In this document: positions 9,999 to 22,938 of the stretch, one piece after another
Position numbering within the stretch: the stretch's first letter is position 1
Layout: every line of letters begins with the position of its first letter
NCBI GenBank assembly: GCA_021229015.1
Contig: CM037778.1
Span: forward strand, 85,278,322-85,342,321
DNA from: Solen grandis
Taxonomy: Eukaryota; Mollusca; Bivalvia; Adapedonta; Solenidae
Direction of reading: 5' to 3'
DNA: 64,000 nt
Program-made: the position numbers and the translations under genes
Notes under the pieces: generated by a model
Databases searched by the model: none
What the model was told of the DNA's origin: nothing
What the model saw: the letters and a program-made list of their open reading frames with translations, nothing else

Positions 9999-11039
9999 GT
10001 TCTATGAGATAAAATATAAGGATATTGCTTAGTCGCCATTCAAAACATTTATCCTTCAAACATTCAAACCTTTAGTTATGGAGACCGGCACTGTCTTAAG
10101 TAGTCATCTAATTCATCATTACTTTTATCTGTTATTACACTATGTACCGATATCTTTACATGTTGTGGAATTGTATACATATTCTGAACGCTTATCTGTA
10201 TGTCGTGCTTTTAAACTTATATTTTGACATATTTTATTATATAATGTAGTTACATATTTATTTGTTATGTAGGCAACTTATCATGTGCATTCTTTGTTAT
10301 ATGATGTTCACCATTTATTTTATTGTGTGCATCATACATTATTTTATGTGGATACTTTTAACGATGTGATATTTTGCCTCGACACCGCAAATTAGGTTTA
10401 AATGCTTGCACGAATGTTGCGATTTCTGAATACTTAAATTCTATAATTCGTGTATATGCTGTGCCGTATTTTCTGTTACCTACACATATTGACATCGTTT
10501 TCTTGTAACCAACAATATATTTTTAGATACCTGGTTGACATGTCAACGAGTACACTTATACACAAATTATTCAATGGGTCTAGTCAGAAAAATAAATAAA
10601 TAAATATAGAAATAAATAAAACCAGAATCGCTATCTCGCGATATCATCGGTTTTCGCGAAAGCAATTCCATTCAGTTCACGAGTCGCATGATTTGAAAAA
10701 CATATTTCTTTGTTCACTGGTTTGTTGAATTCTGGTAACAGTGATCTTTCAAGCATTTTTGTCGCAATGTTTAAGCAGACTTTTTACCAAAAAGAATATT
10801 TTGAGTATTACCTGTCAGTTATGTAGTCGCAAACTTGAAAACCTTTTTTTACGGAATTCGGTTAGTGCCACGTTAGATGTGTGTGTTGCTTTATGATGGC
10901 GACAAACGACAATTGTAATCGATGAACAACAATTGCAAACGACACACAACAGTATAAAATGACACACGACACTGCAACATAACACTCAAAATTATTACGA
11001 ACTAATGTTGCATTGAATTACTATCATTTTCATGAAATA
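9999..11039. other. AT-rich unassigned sequence
   Basis: Contains an (AATA)n-type run near 10590-10620 and a short CACACGACA-rich patch near 10900-10980. No gene recognised. Confidence 0.4.
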
Positions 11040-13885
11040 TCGCACTAATTTTTTAGTGTCGTTTCAAATTGATGTCACAAAGGAGCAGAAGGCAAAAAAA
11101 ATCGCATAAAAATCAGACTTCAATTATTTTATTTATAAAGATGATTTCAAGCGGCAAAATGAGAAAAAATGAGTAAAGTTTTACTATAAGGTAACTAGTT
11201 ATGCAGCAAATGGTTGGTTCAGTCAAGTATACAAGTCGCACTAGTCGAACATTTTATTTCTTATATATCACAATTTGAAGCATAAAAACTGATATACAAT
11301 TATTCCAAAAAAGGATCAAAATTTGGACTGCCGTAAAATGACCAAATCAAGTCCGATCTTCAAAGCCTAATCATTACTGGAAAGAGCTCTTCAAGAACTA
11401 AAACTTTTGTTCATATTTGTTCAATGAAATATTTTTAGTTTTGGAGCTATTTGGGGTCGAATAAAAACACAATAATCGTAATATGACCTTGACCTTTTCA
11501 TTTATTTTTTCAACGTTTTAATTGTGAGGCCCTTTCAAACATAGCAATACATAAGGAGTGAATATTTCAAGAAGAATGAAAAAAATAAAAAAAAAAAAAA
11601 AAAAAAAAATAAAGTCAAGTGCGACAAAAAATATGTTTTATATATTTTAATTTTCTAATAATTAGTGTAGTTTGACAGTTTCTTGAGGACAAGCCATGCA
11701 TTTCTTTAATTCACTTCCCTATATGTTTTGTGCGTTTATGTCTTGCAAATCTTCTATCTGATCTCTAACAAAAATGGGTAGGTTTTTCATAGACCTAAAC
11801 TTATTTGCACAGTTGTTTTTTTGCGAGGTTAGAACTTTCAACCTTCCGTTACTAGCTCAAAATTTTTCAAACACTTACATCTTGAAACTATCATATTTTA
11901 TTAGGCTATCAACAAGAAACATAATGCAACAAACCGCATTTGAATCAGACTTCAACTTTTTGAGTTACTATTGTTCAAAACAGGATCAAACTTTGGACTG
12001 CCGTAAAAAGACTAAATTAAGCCCGATCTTCAAAAACTAAACATCACTAGAAAGAGGTCTTCAAGAACTAAAACTTTTGTTCATATACTTTCAACAAGAT
12101 ATTTTCAGTTTTGTAGCTATTTGGGGCCGAAGAAAAAAATAATAATCGTAATATGACCTTGACATTTGCAAATTTTATTTTCATTTTTTAATTGTCAGAT
12201 CCTTTCAAACATAACAATACATATCATGTGAAGAAATCATAAAGAATGAACAAAAAATAAAGTCAGGAGCGACAAAAACATGTTTTTGAAATTTTAATCT
12301 TTCCTAAATTTTAGTGAAGTCTGACCGTTTCTAGAAGACAAACCATGCATTTCTCAAAGTTGCCACCCCATATATTTTGTGCGTATATGTCTTACAATTC
12401 ATATGCAGCAAAGAGAATTCTTCTATCTAATCTCAACAAAAATGGGCAGGTTTTTCGTAGACCTACTCTCATTTGCACAGTTTTTTTTTTTTTTTTGCAA
12501 GGTTAGAACATTCAACCTCTTCTAGCGTAAATATATTACCGCCCCCTAGCGGCAAAATGAGAAACAAAATTGATTAAATATTTTTATTAGGTACCTAGAA
12601 ATGCAGCAAATAATTGAAGTATATAATATGCATGGGTCAAATATTCTGTTTCGTAAATGTCACAAATGGAACAATACGAACTGATTTACCATTTTTCAAA
12701 ACAGGATCAAACTTTGGACTGCCGTAAAATGACTAAATTAAGCCCGATCTTCAAAAACTAAACATCACTAGAAAGAGGTCTTCAAGAACTAAAACTTTTG
12801 TTCATATACTTTCAATAAAATATTTTCAGTTTTGGAGCTATTTGAGACCGAAAAAAAAAATTGTAATATGACCTTGACCTTTGCCAATTTTATTTTCGTT
12901 TTTTAATTGTGAGACCCATTCAAACATAACAACACATATCATGTGAAGAAATCATAAAGAGTGAACAATAACTAAAGTCAGGAGCGACAAAAACATGTTT
13001 TTGAAATATTAATCTTTCCTAAATTTTAGTGAAGTCTGACCATTTCTAGAAGACAAACCATGCATTTCTCAAATTTGCCACCCCATATATTTTGTGCGTA
13101 TATTTTTTACAATTCATATGCAGTAAAGAGAATTCTTCTATCTAATCTCAAACAAAAATGAGCAGGTTTTTCGTAGACCTACTCTCATTTGCACAGTTTT
13201 TTTTGCAAGGTTAGAACCATCAACCTCTTCTAGCGCAAATATTTTCCCGCACCCGATACTTTGAAATCCATCATATTCTGTTGTGCTGTCACCAAGGAAC
13301 AAAATGCTGAAAACCGCATTTGAATCATACTTCAACTTTTTGAGTTATGTGCAAAAGAGTGATTTAAAGCAAAGCGCCCCCTAGCGGAAAATTGAGAAAA
13401 AAATGATTAAATATTTTCTGTTTAGTACCTAGAAATGCAGCAAGTAGTTTAATTAAGTATATAATATGCATGGGTCAAACATTCATTTTTTGAAAAGAAA
13501 ACAAACTGATTTGCCGTTATCCAAAACAGGATCAAACTTTGGACTGCCGTAAAATGACCAAATGAAGCCAGATCTTCAAAATGTAAACATCACTAGAAAG
13601 AGGTCTTCAAGAACTAAAACTTTTGTTCATATACTTTCAATAAAATATAAAATATTATTAGTTTTGGAGCTATTTGGGACCGAATAAAAACACAACAATC
13701 ATAATATGATCTTGATCTTTGCAACTTTTTTTAATTTTTTGCTTGCGAGATCCTTTCAAATATAACAATACATGTCATGTGAAGAAATCATGAAGAATGA
13801 ACAAAAAATAAAGTCAGGAGCGACAAAAACATGTTTTTGAAATTTTAATTTTTACTAAATTTTAGTGAAGTTTGACCGTTTGTTC
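11040..13885. repeat. Tandem array of ~670-820-bp units
   Basis: Four units, each anchored by GGATCAAACTTTGGACTGCC (about 11311, 11982, 12707, 13528). Each also carries TATGACCTTGACCTTTGC, GTTTTTGGAGCTATTTGGG-like and CATGCATTTCTC..CCCCATATATTTTGTGCG segments. Later units include CGCCCCCTAGCGG. A fifth, broken unit continues at 14996 after the 25-bp minisatellite. No conserved reading frame runs through the units. Confidence 0.85.
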
Positions 13886-14995
13886 ATTCCATCATTAACT
13901 ATCTCCAGTAATTACATCATACATTATGTCCGGTCATTACATCATTAACTATCTCTAGTCATAACATCATACATTATGTCCAGTCATTACATCATTAACT
14001 ATCTCCAGTCATTACATCATACATTATGTCCAGTCATTACATCATTAACTATCTCTAGTCATTACATCATTAACTATCTCCAGTCATTACATCATACATT
14101 ACGTCCAGTCATTACATCATTAACTATCTCCAGTCATTACATCATACATTATGTCCAGTCATTACATCATTAACTATCTCCAGTTATGACATCATACATT
14201 ATGTCCAGTCATTACATCATTAACTATCTCCAGTCATTACATCATACATTATGTCCAGTCATTACATCATTAACTATCTCCAGTCATTACATCATACATT
14301 ATGTCCAGTCATTACACAATTAATTATCTCCAGTCATTACATCATTAACTATCTCTAGTCATTACATCTTACATTACGTCCAGTCATTACATCATACATT
14401 ATGTCCAGTCATTACATCATACATTATGTACAGTCATTACATCATTAACTATCTCCAGTCATTACATCATAAATTGTGTCCAGTCATTACATCATACATT
14501 ATGTCCGTCATTACATCATACATTATGTCCAGTCATTACATCAACCATTTTGTCCAGTCATTACATCATTAACTATCTGCAGTCATTACATCATACATTT
14601 TGTCCAGTCATTACATCATACATTACGTCCAGTCATTACATCATACATTATGTCCAGCCATTACATCATTAACTATCTCCAGTCATTACATCATTAACTA
14701 TCTCCAGTCATTACATCATTAACTATCTCCAGTCATTACATCATACATTACGTCCAGTCATTACATCATTAACTATCTCCAGTCATTACATCATACATTA
14801 TGTCCAGACATTACATCATTAACTATCTCCAGTCATTACATCATACATTACGTCCAGTCATAACGTCATTAACTATCTCCAGTCATTACATCATACATTA
14901 CGTCCAGACATTACATCATTAACTATCTCCAGTCATTACATCATACATTACGTCCAGTCATTACGTCATTAACTATCTCCAGTCATTACATCATA
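13885..14995 (+). repeat. 25-bp minisatellite, two alternating unit types
   Basis: About 44 copies of CAGTCATTACATCATTAACT + ATCTC and CAGTCATTACATCATACATT + ATGTC, often alternating so that a ~50-bp higher-order unit forms. It interrupts the fifth ~750-bp unit between GACCGTTT and CCATGCATTTC, replacing the short CTAGAAGACAAA seen at that point elsewhere. Apparent ORFs here are repeat artefacts. Confidence 0.95.
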
Positions 14996-15300
14996 CATCA
15001 ACCATGCATTTCGCTACCCCATATATTTTGTGCGATACATATATGACTTGCAAATCGGAAGCAGCAAACAGAATTCTTTTATCTCTTTTTAAACGAAAAT
15101 GGGCAGTTTTTTCGTAGACCTACTCTCATTTGTCCACTTTTTTGTGTGCAAGATTTGAACATTCAACCTCTCCTAACATAGTTTTTTTTCCAGTTACTCG
15201 ATGCTAAGAAACCGATCATATTTTATTGGGCTGTCAACTAGAAACAAAATGAAACCCCCCCCCCCCCCCAAAAAAAAAAAACAACAACAAAAAACAAAAA
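14996..15300. repeat. Continuation of broken ~750-bp unit and homopolymer junction
   Basis: CCATGCATTTCGCTACCCC and GGGCAGTTTTTTCGTAGACC match the ~750-bp units to the left. A C-tract followed by A-rich sequence lies at 15255-15300. Confidence 0.75.
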
Positions 15301-15521
15301 CGCATCTAAATCAGACTTATGTTATTGAATTATAAGCAAAAGAATGATATCATATTTTGTGCCTCCTTGTGCTGAATCAGAAACAAAAGAGAAAAGTTTG
15401 ATCCATTAGGCACAGGTTCAGAAACATCTGATTGCATGTCTAAAATTTCATTACTGTAGCGTTCGGCAACTGGCCGCTAAGGTGTGTACAAAAAATGGTT
15501 GGAAGAAAAAAATTAATAAAA

Positions 15522-17144
15522 ACTAGATTCCGACTTTCTGCAACCCGTTTAAATTTGATCAAACTGAAAATCATTTATACGGAATACGAAGAAGGCAAAA
15601 GGAAATGAGAGTGTATTCTATACATTCTGTATTTTTTTTAGGAAAATCCATCCATTTATAATGTCTGCAGAGCGCATACAGTACTTTTTGACCTGACGTC
15701 TATTCTGACGTCATATGAATATGAATGTCACTGCTTTTACAAATTCAGCATCTAAAATACATGTTATAAAGTTTCATCATTCTGGACCATTGGGATCACA
15801 TCAAATTTATTGCACGAGGAAGGAAAACATATAGGTACGTCATGACGTTAAATGACGTCGTGCCTGTGAGATTCTAAAGAAAACCATTGAAATGACAATA
15901 TGTGCAAATTTCAGCTTTCTATCTCATCTTGGGGCTCTGAAATATTTAAATTAATTTTGAGGTCGTAATTTCGAAACTTGGTTTCACCAAAGAACCTCGG
16001 TTTTTTAAATATTTGAAAAGGAAAGTAATAATGCACGACTGAAGCGTAAATTACACCTCTGAGAAAATTACAAGAAAATTCATTCACAAATAAATTCTGC
16101 AGAGCGCGAACAAACGTTTTACCTGACGTCACATCTGGCGTCATATGAATTTGAACATCATTGCATTCGAAAAGACATGGTCTGAAATATTTGCCATACA
16201 ACTTTCATTGTTATGGACCATTGGCAATTACATTTTCCGAAAATATCAAAAAGTAATTCAAAGTGAAATTGGATGTTTCCGAAAATGCTTTTACTTACAG
16301 TGTAGCACTACCACGTGACCGTGACGTCACTAAAGGCATCAAATCCAAGATAAAACATTTGGCTCCTTTTGAACGTAAGAATTTCGTTTCTTCATCAATT
16401 TCAATGGGACAAGTGTCAGTCTAAGGGAAAAAAACTTTGCCATGAAATATTTGATATCCATCAAAAGATAAGCCATTTAATATGTTTTTTTTTCTTCAAA
16501 ATACTGCGTGAAATTATAGGAAGTGAAGTGATTCTATACGTATCTGAACTAAAATTTGACGTCAATGGTTCTAATCTTGGATTACCCATAAAACCTTTGC
16601 CTTTTTGAATTTGGAAAAAACGGACACCAGTAGGCACAACTAGAGCGTAACATACACATTCTGTGAAATTTTGATGAATATCGGTCCAGAAATAATAGCT
16701 GTAGGCCGCGTACAATCTTTTGTAGTTAACGTCAAGTTTGACGTCATATGAAACTCAATGAAATGAAAGAGTCTTAGAGACTTATATTCAGTCTAAATAT
16801 CAGCCGTCTTACTCATCTGGAAGCTATTTTATACGTATTTGAAATTTGATGTCAATGGTTCGAATCTTGGATTCACCATAGAACCTTTGCCTTTTCGAAT
16901 TTGGAAAAAAACAGACACCGGGATGCACAACTAGAGCGAAGATCGGTCCAGAAATAACGGCTGTAGAACCCGTACAAACATTTTTAGACGACGTCAAGTT
17001 TGGCGTCAAAACAAGTCATAGGCAAATAAAAATCATATAAGTGCAAAACGTTTAATGTGTAGCATATACTATTAAATTTTCAATGTGCTCGGACGTTTGA
17101 AACATATGAAGCATATGCCGTTAAATTTTTTTAAGAAAAAAAGA
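15522..17144 (-). mobile_element. Helitron-like family C, degenerate copy
   Basis: The left end ACTAGATTCCGACTTTCTGC resembles the family C 3' terminus with the hairpin deleted. The body holds family C core segments (TGACGTCA words, GGTTCGAATCTTGGATTC near 16560 and 16850). The right end is overwritten by the next copy starting at 17145. No protein is encoded. Confidence 0.5.
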
Positions 17145-18341
17145 ACTAGATTTCATTCGTTGATACGAATGATAGGACTTTCTGCAAAATTTGTCAAACG
17201 TAAGAGCTTTATATTGCATGGCAAAATTAACTAAACATCAATTCTTATTTTGACATCACTTTCTTACAAGTTGACTTATTTCAGTAATCTAGTTACCAAA
17301 ATGAATGTCTTTAAAATCCATTCAATTTGATTGCACTATATTTGGGTCTATTATTAAATAGCAGAAACGAATTTTGTTATTTCAATTACTCCATGATTTT
17401 TGGGTCAATCGTTAAACTTAAAGCATAAAAGAACGACCCAACATTGCTCTTTGAGTATTGGGTTCGCCATAGAACCTTTGCCTTTATGAATATGGAATGA
17501 CAGACACCTGGCTGCATAGTTATAACGAAACTTACACATTCTGTGAAAATTGAATAAAAATGGTCAGAAAATATTGTCTGTAGACTGCGAAAATTCTTTC
17601 GTAGACAACGTCATGTTTGACGCCATATGACGTTATAGGCATAAGACAATCAATGAAATGAAATATTCAGTATCTGAAATATAAGCCATTAATTTTTCAT
17701 GCTCCTGGGACTTTTGCAACATATAGAAATAAACGCGTAGATATAAGAAATTCTTTTTTACCTTATGACGTCATATGACGTCAAATGACATTCTGCCTCA
17801 CAGAATAAAAAGAAGTCATAAAGATTAATTTTCAGTTCAAATATCAGCTTTATAATAAATCTGGGAGCGATGTTATGCGTATTTAAAATTTGACGTCAAT
17901 GGTTCGAATCTTAGATTTGCCATATAACCTTTGACTTTTCGAATTTGACAAACAGACACTGGGGGCACAACTAAAGCGTAACATGTACATTCTGTGAAAT
18001 TTTGATGAAAATCGGTCGAAAGATAATGGCTGTAGACCGCATAAAATCTTTCTGTCCTGACGTCAAATCTGACGTAATATAACGTCACATGAATATGAAA
18101 TTCAATGCATTCCAAAGCACATGGTTTGACGCATAAGCAATTACATTTCCATGGTCCTGCAAACTTTAAACATATATAAATTTAGGCATAGATCTAAGTA
18201 ATTCTTTTTGACCTTAAGACGTCAAATGAGGTAAAGTGACGTTCATCTTTTCAGAATGTAAAAGACACTTGGAGTCTTAAAATCTGTGCAAATATCAGCT
18301 TTCTAGCTCATCAGGAAACGATTAAATACTCATTTGAAATT

Positions 18342-19722
18342 TGACGTCACTGGTTTGAATCTTGGATTCGCCATAAAATCTTTGTCTTTGCGAATTTGGT
18401 AAAACAGACACGGGGATGCACAACTAGAGCGTAACATACACATTCTGTGAAATTTTGCTGAAAATCGACCCAGAAATAATGGCTGTAACCGCGTACAAAC
18501 ATTTTTAGACGACGTCAAGTTTGACGTCAAAACACGTCATAAGCACATGAAAATCATTGAAACGCAAAATGTTTAAAGTGAAACATATGCTATTAAATTT
18601 TCATTGTGCTCGTACGTTTGTAATATGTAGAATTCAACACGTAAAAATTAGAAATTTCTTTTCACCTCATGACGTCCCATGACGCCATATGACGTTTATC
18701 TTCTCAGAATATGAAGAAGACGTAGAGACTTATATTCTGTCCAAATACCAGCTTCCTATCTCATCTGAAAGCGAGTTTATACGCATTTGAAATTTGACGT
18801 CAATGGTTCGAATCTTGGATTCGCCATAGAGCCATTACCTTTTCGAATTTTGAAAAACGGACAACAGGATGAACAACTAGAGCGTTACATACATATTCTG
18901 AGAAATTTTGATGAAAATCGGTCCAGAAATAATGGCTGTAGACCGGTTCACACTTTTTAACTGAATCAAACATATTTTTTTAATCTTTAATTGTCATATG
19001 ACGTCAAATGACGTTCGCTTCACAGAATAGAAAGTGGTCTTAGAGACTAATATTCAGTCCAAATATCAGCTTTCTAACTCACTTAGAAGCGATTTTATAC
19101 GTATTTGAAATATGACGTCACTGGTTTGAATCTTGGATTCGCCATAAAATCTTTGTCTTTGCGAATTTGGTAAAACAGACACGGGGATGCACAACTAGAG
19201 CGTAACATACACATTCTGTGAAATTTTGCTGAAAATCGACCCAGAAATAATGGCTGTAGACCGCGTACAAACATTTTTAGACGACGTCAAGTTTGACGTC
19301 AAAACACGTCATAAGCACATGAAAATCATTGAAACGCAAAATGTTTAAAGTGAAACATATGCTATTAAATTTTCATTGTGCTCGTACGTTTGTAATATGT
19401 AGAATTCAACACGTAAAAATTAGAAATTTCTTTTCACCTCATGACGTCTCATGACGCCATATGACGTTTATCTTCTCAGAATATGAAGAAGACGTAGAGA
19501 CTTATATTCTGTCCAAATACCAGCTTCCTATCTCATCTGAAAGCGAGTTTATACGTATTTGAAATTTGACGTCAATGGTTCGAATCTTGGATTCGCCATA
19601 GAGCCATTACCTTTTCGAATTTTGAAAAACGGACAACAGGATGAACAACTAGAGCGTTACATACATATTCTGTGAAATTTTGATGAAAATCGGTCCAGAA
19701 ATAATGGCTGTAGACCGCGTAC
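18342..19722. repeat. Recent ~770-bp tandem duplication inside family C core
   Basis: The stretch 18342-18950 recurs almost unchanged at 19113-19722 (including the variant GGTTTGAATCTTGGATTC and CGACCCAGAAATAATGGC). It is far more alike than neighbouring units. A 2-base difference occurs at GCTGTA(GA)CCGCG. A second shared block (about 19000-19110 and 19870-20000) indicates further duplication. Confidence 0.8.
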
Positions 19723-20829
19723 AATCTTTTTCACCTGAAGTCAAATCTGACGTTATATTTTCCGAAAATACTTAATTTACAGTGTAGTAATACCACGTGA
19801 CCGTGACGTCGCTAAAGGTATCAAAACCAAGACAAATCTATCAACTTTTTTTAAAATCCTTTATACCTTCTGATGTCATATGACGTCAAATGACGTTCGA
19901 CTTCACAGAATAGAAAGTGGTCTTAGAGACTAATATTCAGTCCAAATATCAGCTTTCTAACTCACTTAGAAGCGATTTTATACGTATTTGAAATATGACG
20001 TCAATGGTTCGAATCTTGGATTCGCCATATATCCATTGCCTTTTTAAATCTGGAACAGCGACACACAACTAAAGCCTTACATATACATTCTTTGAAATTT
20101 TGGTGAAAATCGGTCAAGAAATAATGTCTGTAGACCGCGTAAAATCTTTTTGTCCTGACTTCAAATGTGATGTTATATGACGCCAAATGAATATGAAATA
20201 CATTGCATTCAAAAGGACATAATTTGATGTACATGCCATTTAATTTTCATGGTCCTGGGAACTTTACAACATATTAAAATTAACGCATAGATATCAGAAA
20301 TTCTTTTTGACCTTTTGACGTCATATGACACCAAATGACGTTCTTCTTCACAGAATAGAAAAAACTCTTAAAGACTTATAACATGTCTAAATATCAACTT
20401 TCTAACTCATCTGGAAGCGATTTTATACGTATTTGAATTTTGACGTCAATGGTTCGAATCTTGGATTCGCCATAAAACCTTTGTTTTTTCGAATTTGGAA
20501 AAACGGACACCGGGATAATAAACAACACCAAATTTTAAAAGGAAAAAGACGTCAAAATACGTCATAGGCAAATGAAAATCATTGAAATGCAAAATGTTCT
20601 ATCTAAAGCATAAGCTAATATTTTTCAAGGTGCTCTGACGTTTTCAATATATAGAGTTTTAACACGTAAAAATTTGAAATTACTTTTCGCTTCATGACGT
20701 CATATGGCGTCATATGACGTTCATCTTCGAATAATCTAAAGAAAATCTAGAGACTTATATTCTGACCAAATATCAGCTTTCTAGCTTATCTGGAAACGAT
20801 TTTATACTCATTTGAAATTTGACGTCAAT

Positions 20830-20966
20830 GGTTCAAAAGGGCAGAAAGTCCTAATAAAAAACAGAACAAACCCAATAGGACTTTCTGCCGCAAGGGCAGG
20901 AAGTCCTAAAAATAGAAAAACAGTACAAACCCAATAGGACTTTCTGCCTGTAGGCAGAAAGTCCTA
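20830..20966 (-). repeat. Stacked family C 5' termini
   Basis: Three successive copies of the palindromic module GGCAGAAAGTCCTA..TAGGACTTTCTGCC, each linked by ACAAACCCAATAGGACTTTC, spaced ~55-65 bp. They look like repeated copies of the element 5' end. Confidence 0.75.
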
Positions 20967-21015
20967 ATAATAATAATAATAAGAAGAAGAAGAAGAAGAA
21001 GAAGAAAAAGAAGAA
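20967..21015 (+). repeat. (TAA)n/(GAA)n microsatellite
   Basis: A run of ATAATAATAATAAT followed by AAGAAGAAGAAG directly after the family C 5' end. Confidence 0.95.
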
Positions 21016-22612
21016 AACAGTACAAACCCAATAGGGTTTAAATTTAAATTTTATATTTAATATTTAAATTCATAATCTGATATAGTCAACATACTGCCGA
21101 CAAAGTCAATATTCTCTATTTGTGGCTTTTGAAGATTGTCATGCCTCGATTTCCTTTTTAACATTACTTGTTATGCAATCTTTTCAGAACATAATTATGA
21201 ATGATCTTCAAAATTAAGGGTCATCATTAAAAAGAAACCAGGGATATGCTGACGTACATATTAATCGTAACCTTGGGAAAAATACCTCCTCCTCATAAGA
21301 AAGTTAGACATCTGAATTATTTGAACATCATCAATTTTACAATATTCAGAATCCTTACTTGTATGCACCTGAATTTTTGACACAACGTTTACTTTGGTCA
21401 CAACTTAAAACTATACAAGGTATTGGCTTGAAACTTTAAATTTACATAGATGATAACTAGGGAAAGTGCAACAATCAAGAACCAAAACTCTACTTCATCC
21501 CATTAGAATTATCCCCTTTATATTTCTTTCTTCAATCATTTGTCGGGAACATAACTCGTAAACTATTCAGGGTACCATAATTCTACCTGGTTCAATTTTT
21601 TTAACGATCTCCTTTTTGAATGCTAGTAGATAGCGAGTAGGAGAAGTGCAGTGACAAAAACTATGATTCTATCTGGTCATATTTTTTTTTATTATCATCC
21701 TACTTTAATAAAAAAAAATCCCATAGCATTACTTATTTACTATATGGGAAAAGTACTTGATATTTGACATACTTTCTCCATTAATGAATGCCTTTAAACT
21801 GATATTATTTATTTGACATTTACCCCTATAGGTGGGACCAAAATGTTTGACTTGGGCGGGCCATTATGTTTTTCGACCACATCTTGGTTCTATAATGTCA
21901 ACAATTGGCCTAATTTATATGCTTAGCGCCAAGCAGAAAGCTATCAGTACCATTTTTTACCATGCGTCCACCTGAGACGGTTACATGAACGATATAAGAA
22001 GGTGACTGGCCGTATTGACAACTGCTGTGTATACACTAAAAGAAATTTCTAATTGAACAATGATTGTTTCGAACAAAACACTACGTCACATAAGGTCTAC
22101 GATAAGTAAATATTTTGGAAAAACCCCCTTTTTAATTTTATCATCGTTTGGAGCAATGTTTACTTTTTATTTCAATGTTTAAGTGCCCCTTTGTCTATAT
22201 AATACAGTTACATGAGATGTCTGACACGATTTGTCGCAATTGTTCGACTATTGTCGACGTTATCTATACTAGCTATTCAACTGATTTCATTGCTATCCTT
22301 GAGTAGCTGTCGACTGCTGTCGTCGTTATCGAAGACAAGCCAACTTTAACAGCTTATATCTCTTCAAGAAAAGCGTTTTAGAAGTCTTAATTCGGATCAG
22401 TAACAGACAGAATGTTAAAATTAATGATGCGTAGCTTGTAATTATTCACTACAACTAGAAAACGTACATATTGTTCATATAACATGCTTCTTTGTTGATA
22501 TGACATGCCATCACGTCCGAACGATTTGCTTTTTAGTAAGAAGACTTGTTATTTCGCATAAATGACACTATTTTTTTTGTCTAGATGACGTGCTGTCTTG
22601 TCAAAAGACATT
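21016..22612. other. AT-rich sequence without recognised gene
   Basis: Read in both directions, no conserved domain, RNA gene or clear repeat is recognised. Confidence 0.45.
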
Positions 22613-22938
22613 ACCTGTCCCGATGGCCTAGTGGTTAGAGCGTCCGCTTCAGAATCGGAAGGTCTTGAGTTCGATCCCCGGCCGCGACATACCAGAGTTA
22701 TATAAAAGTGGTACTGGTATAGCTCCCTTGCTTAACGCTCAGCAATTAAGGGTAGTTCCAGTACTGGCTGGCTCAATGTCAACATTATGTGACTGGGTGT
22801 GGTATCATACCACATATCTACGATCTACGGTGTGATACTGCAGTGTGGCAGCACCATATCTGCCTCGAGTAGACATCGTCTCCAAATGACTGACATACTG
22901 TCGATGGGACGTTAAACCCAATAAACAAACAAACAAAC
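22613..22938 (+). mobile_element. Full-length tRNA-derived SINE
   Basis: Head: A box GATGGCCTAGTGGTTAGAGC, B box GAGTTCGATCCCC. A ~230-bp body follows (GGTACTGGTATAGCTCCCTT, TGTGATACTGCAGTGTGGCA). The 3' module is AAATGACTGACATACTGTCG then GATGGGACGTTAAACCCAAT, and the tail is (AAAC)n. GACATT occurs just before (22607-22612) and just after (22939-22944), a plausible short target duplication. The body matches fragments at 6985-7145 and 42167-42400. Confidence 0.88.

Larger units (their letters stand above)
17145..20966 (-). mobile_element. Helitron-like family C, copy 1
   Basis: Read on -, the 5' end is TAGGACTTTCTGCC within a palindrome (20933-20966). The core is about eight units of ~450 bp anchored by GACGTCAATGGTTCGAATCT (17893, 18345, 18797, 19115, 19570, 19999, 20443, 20820). 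The 3' end has subterminal GCAGAAAGTCCTA, the hairpin ATTCGTATCAACGAAT and the terminus ATCTAGT. The subterminal repeat is the complement of the 5' start, the same plan as families A and B. The core is dense in TGACGTCA and TATGACGTCAAATGACG. No protein is encoded. Confidence 0.6.

Noticed and set aside
13976..14697. Open frames with S-H-Y-I-I-N/H repeats, and a regular repeat array that might suggest CRISPR
   Set aside because: 25-bp head-to-tail minisatellite with no unique spacers and no cas genes, in a eukaryotic context.
22613..22690. Candidate tRNA gene
   Set aside because: A and B boxes are present, but the sequence continues into a SINE body with an (AAAC)n tail and short flanking repeats.
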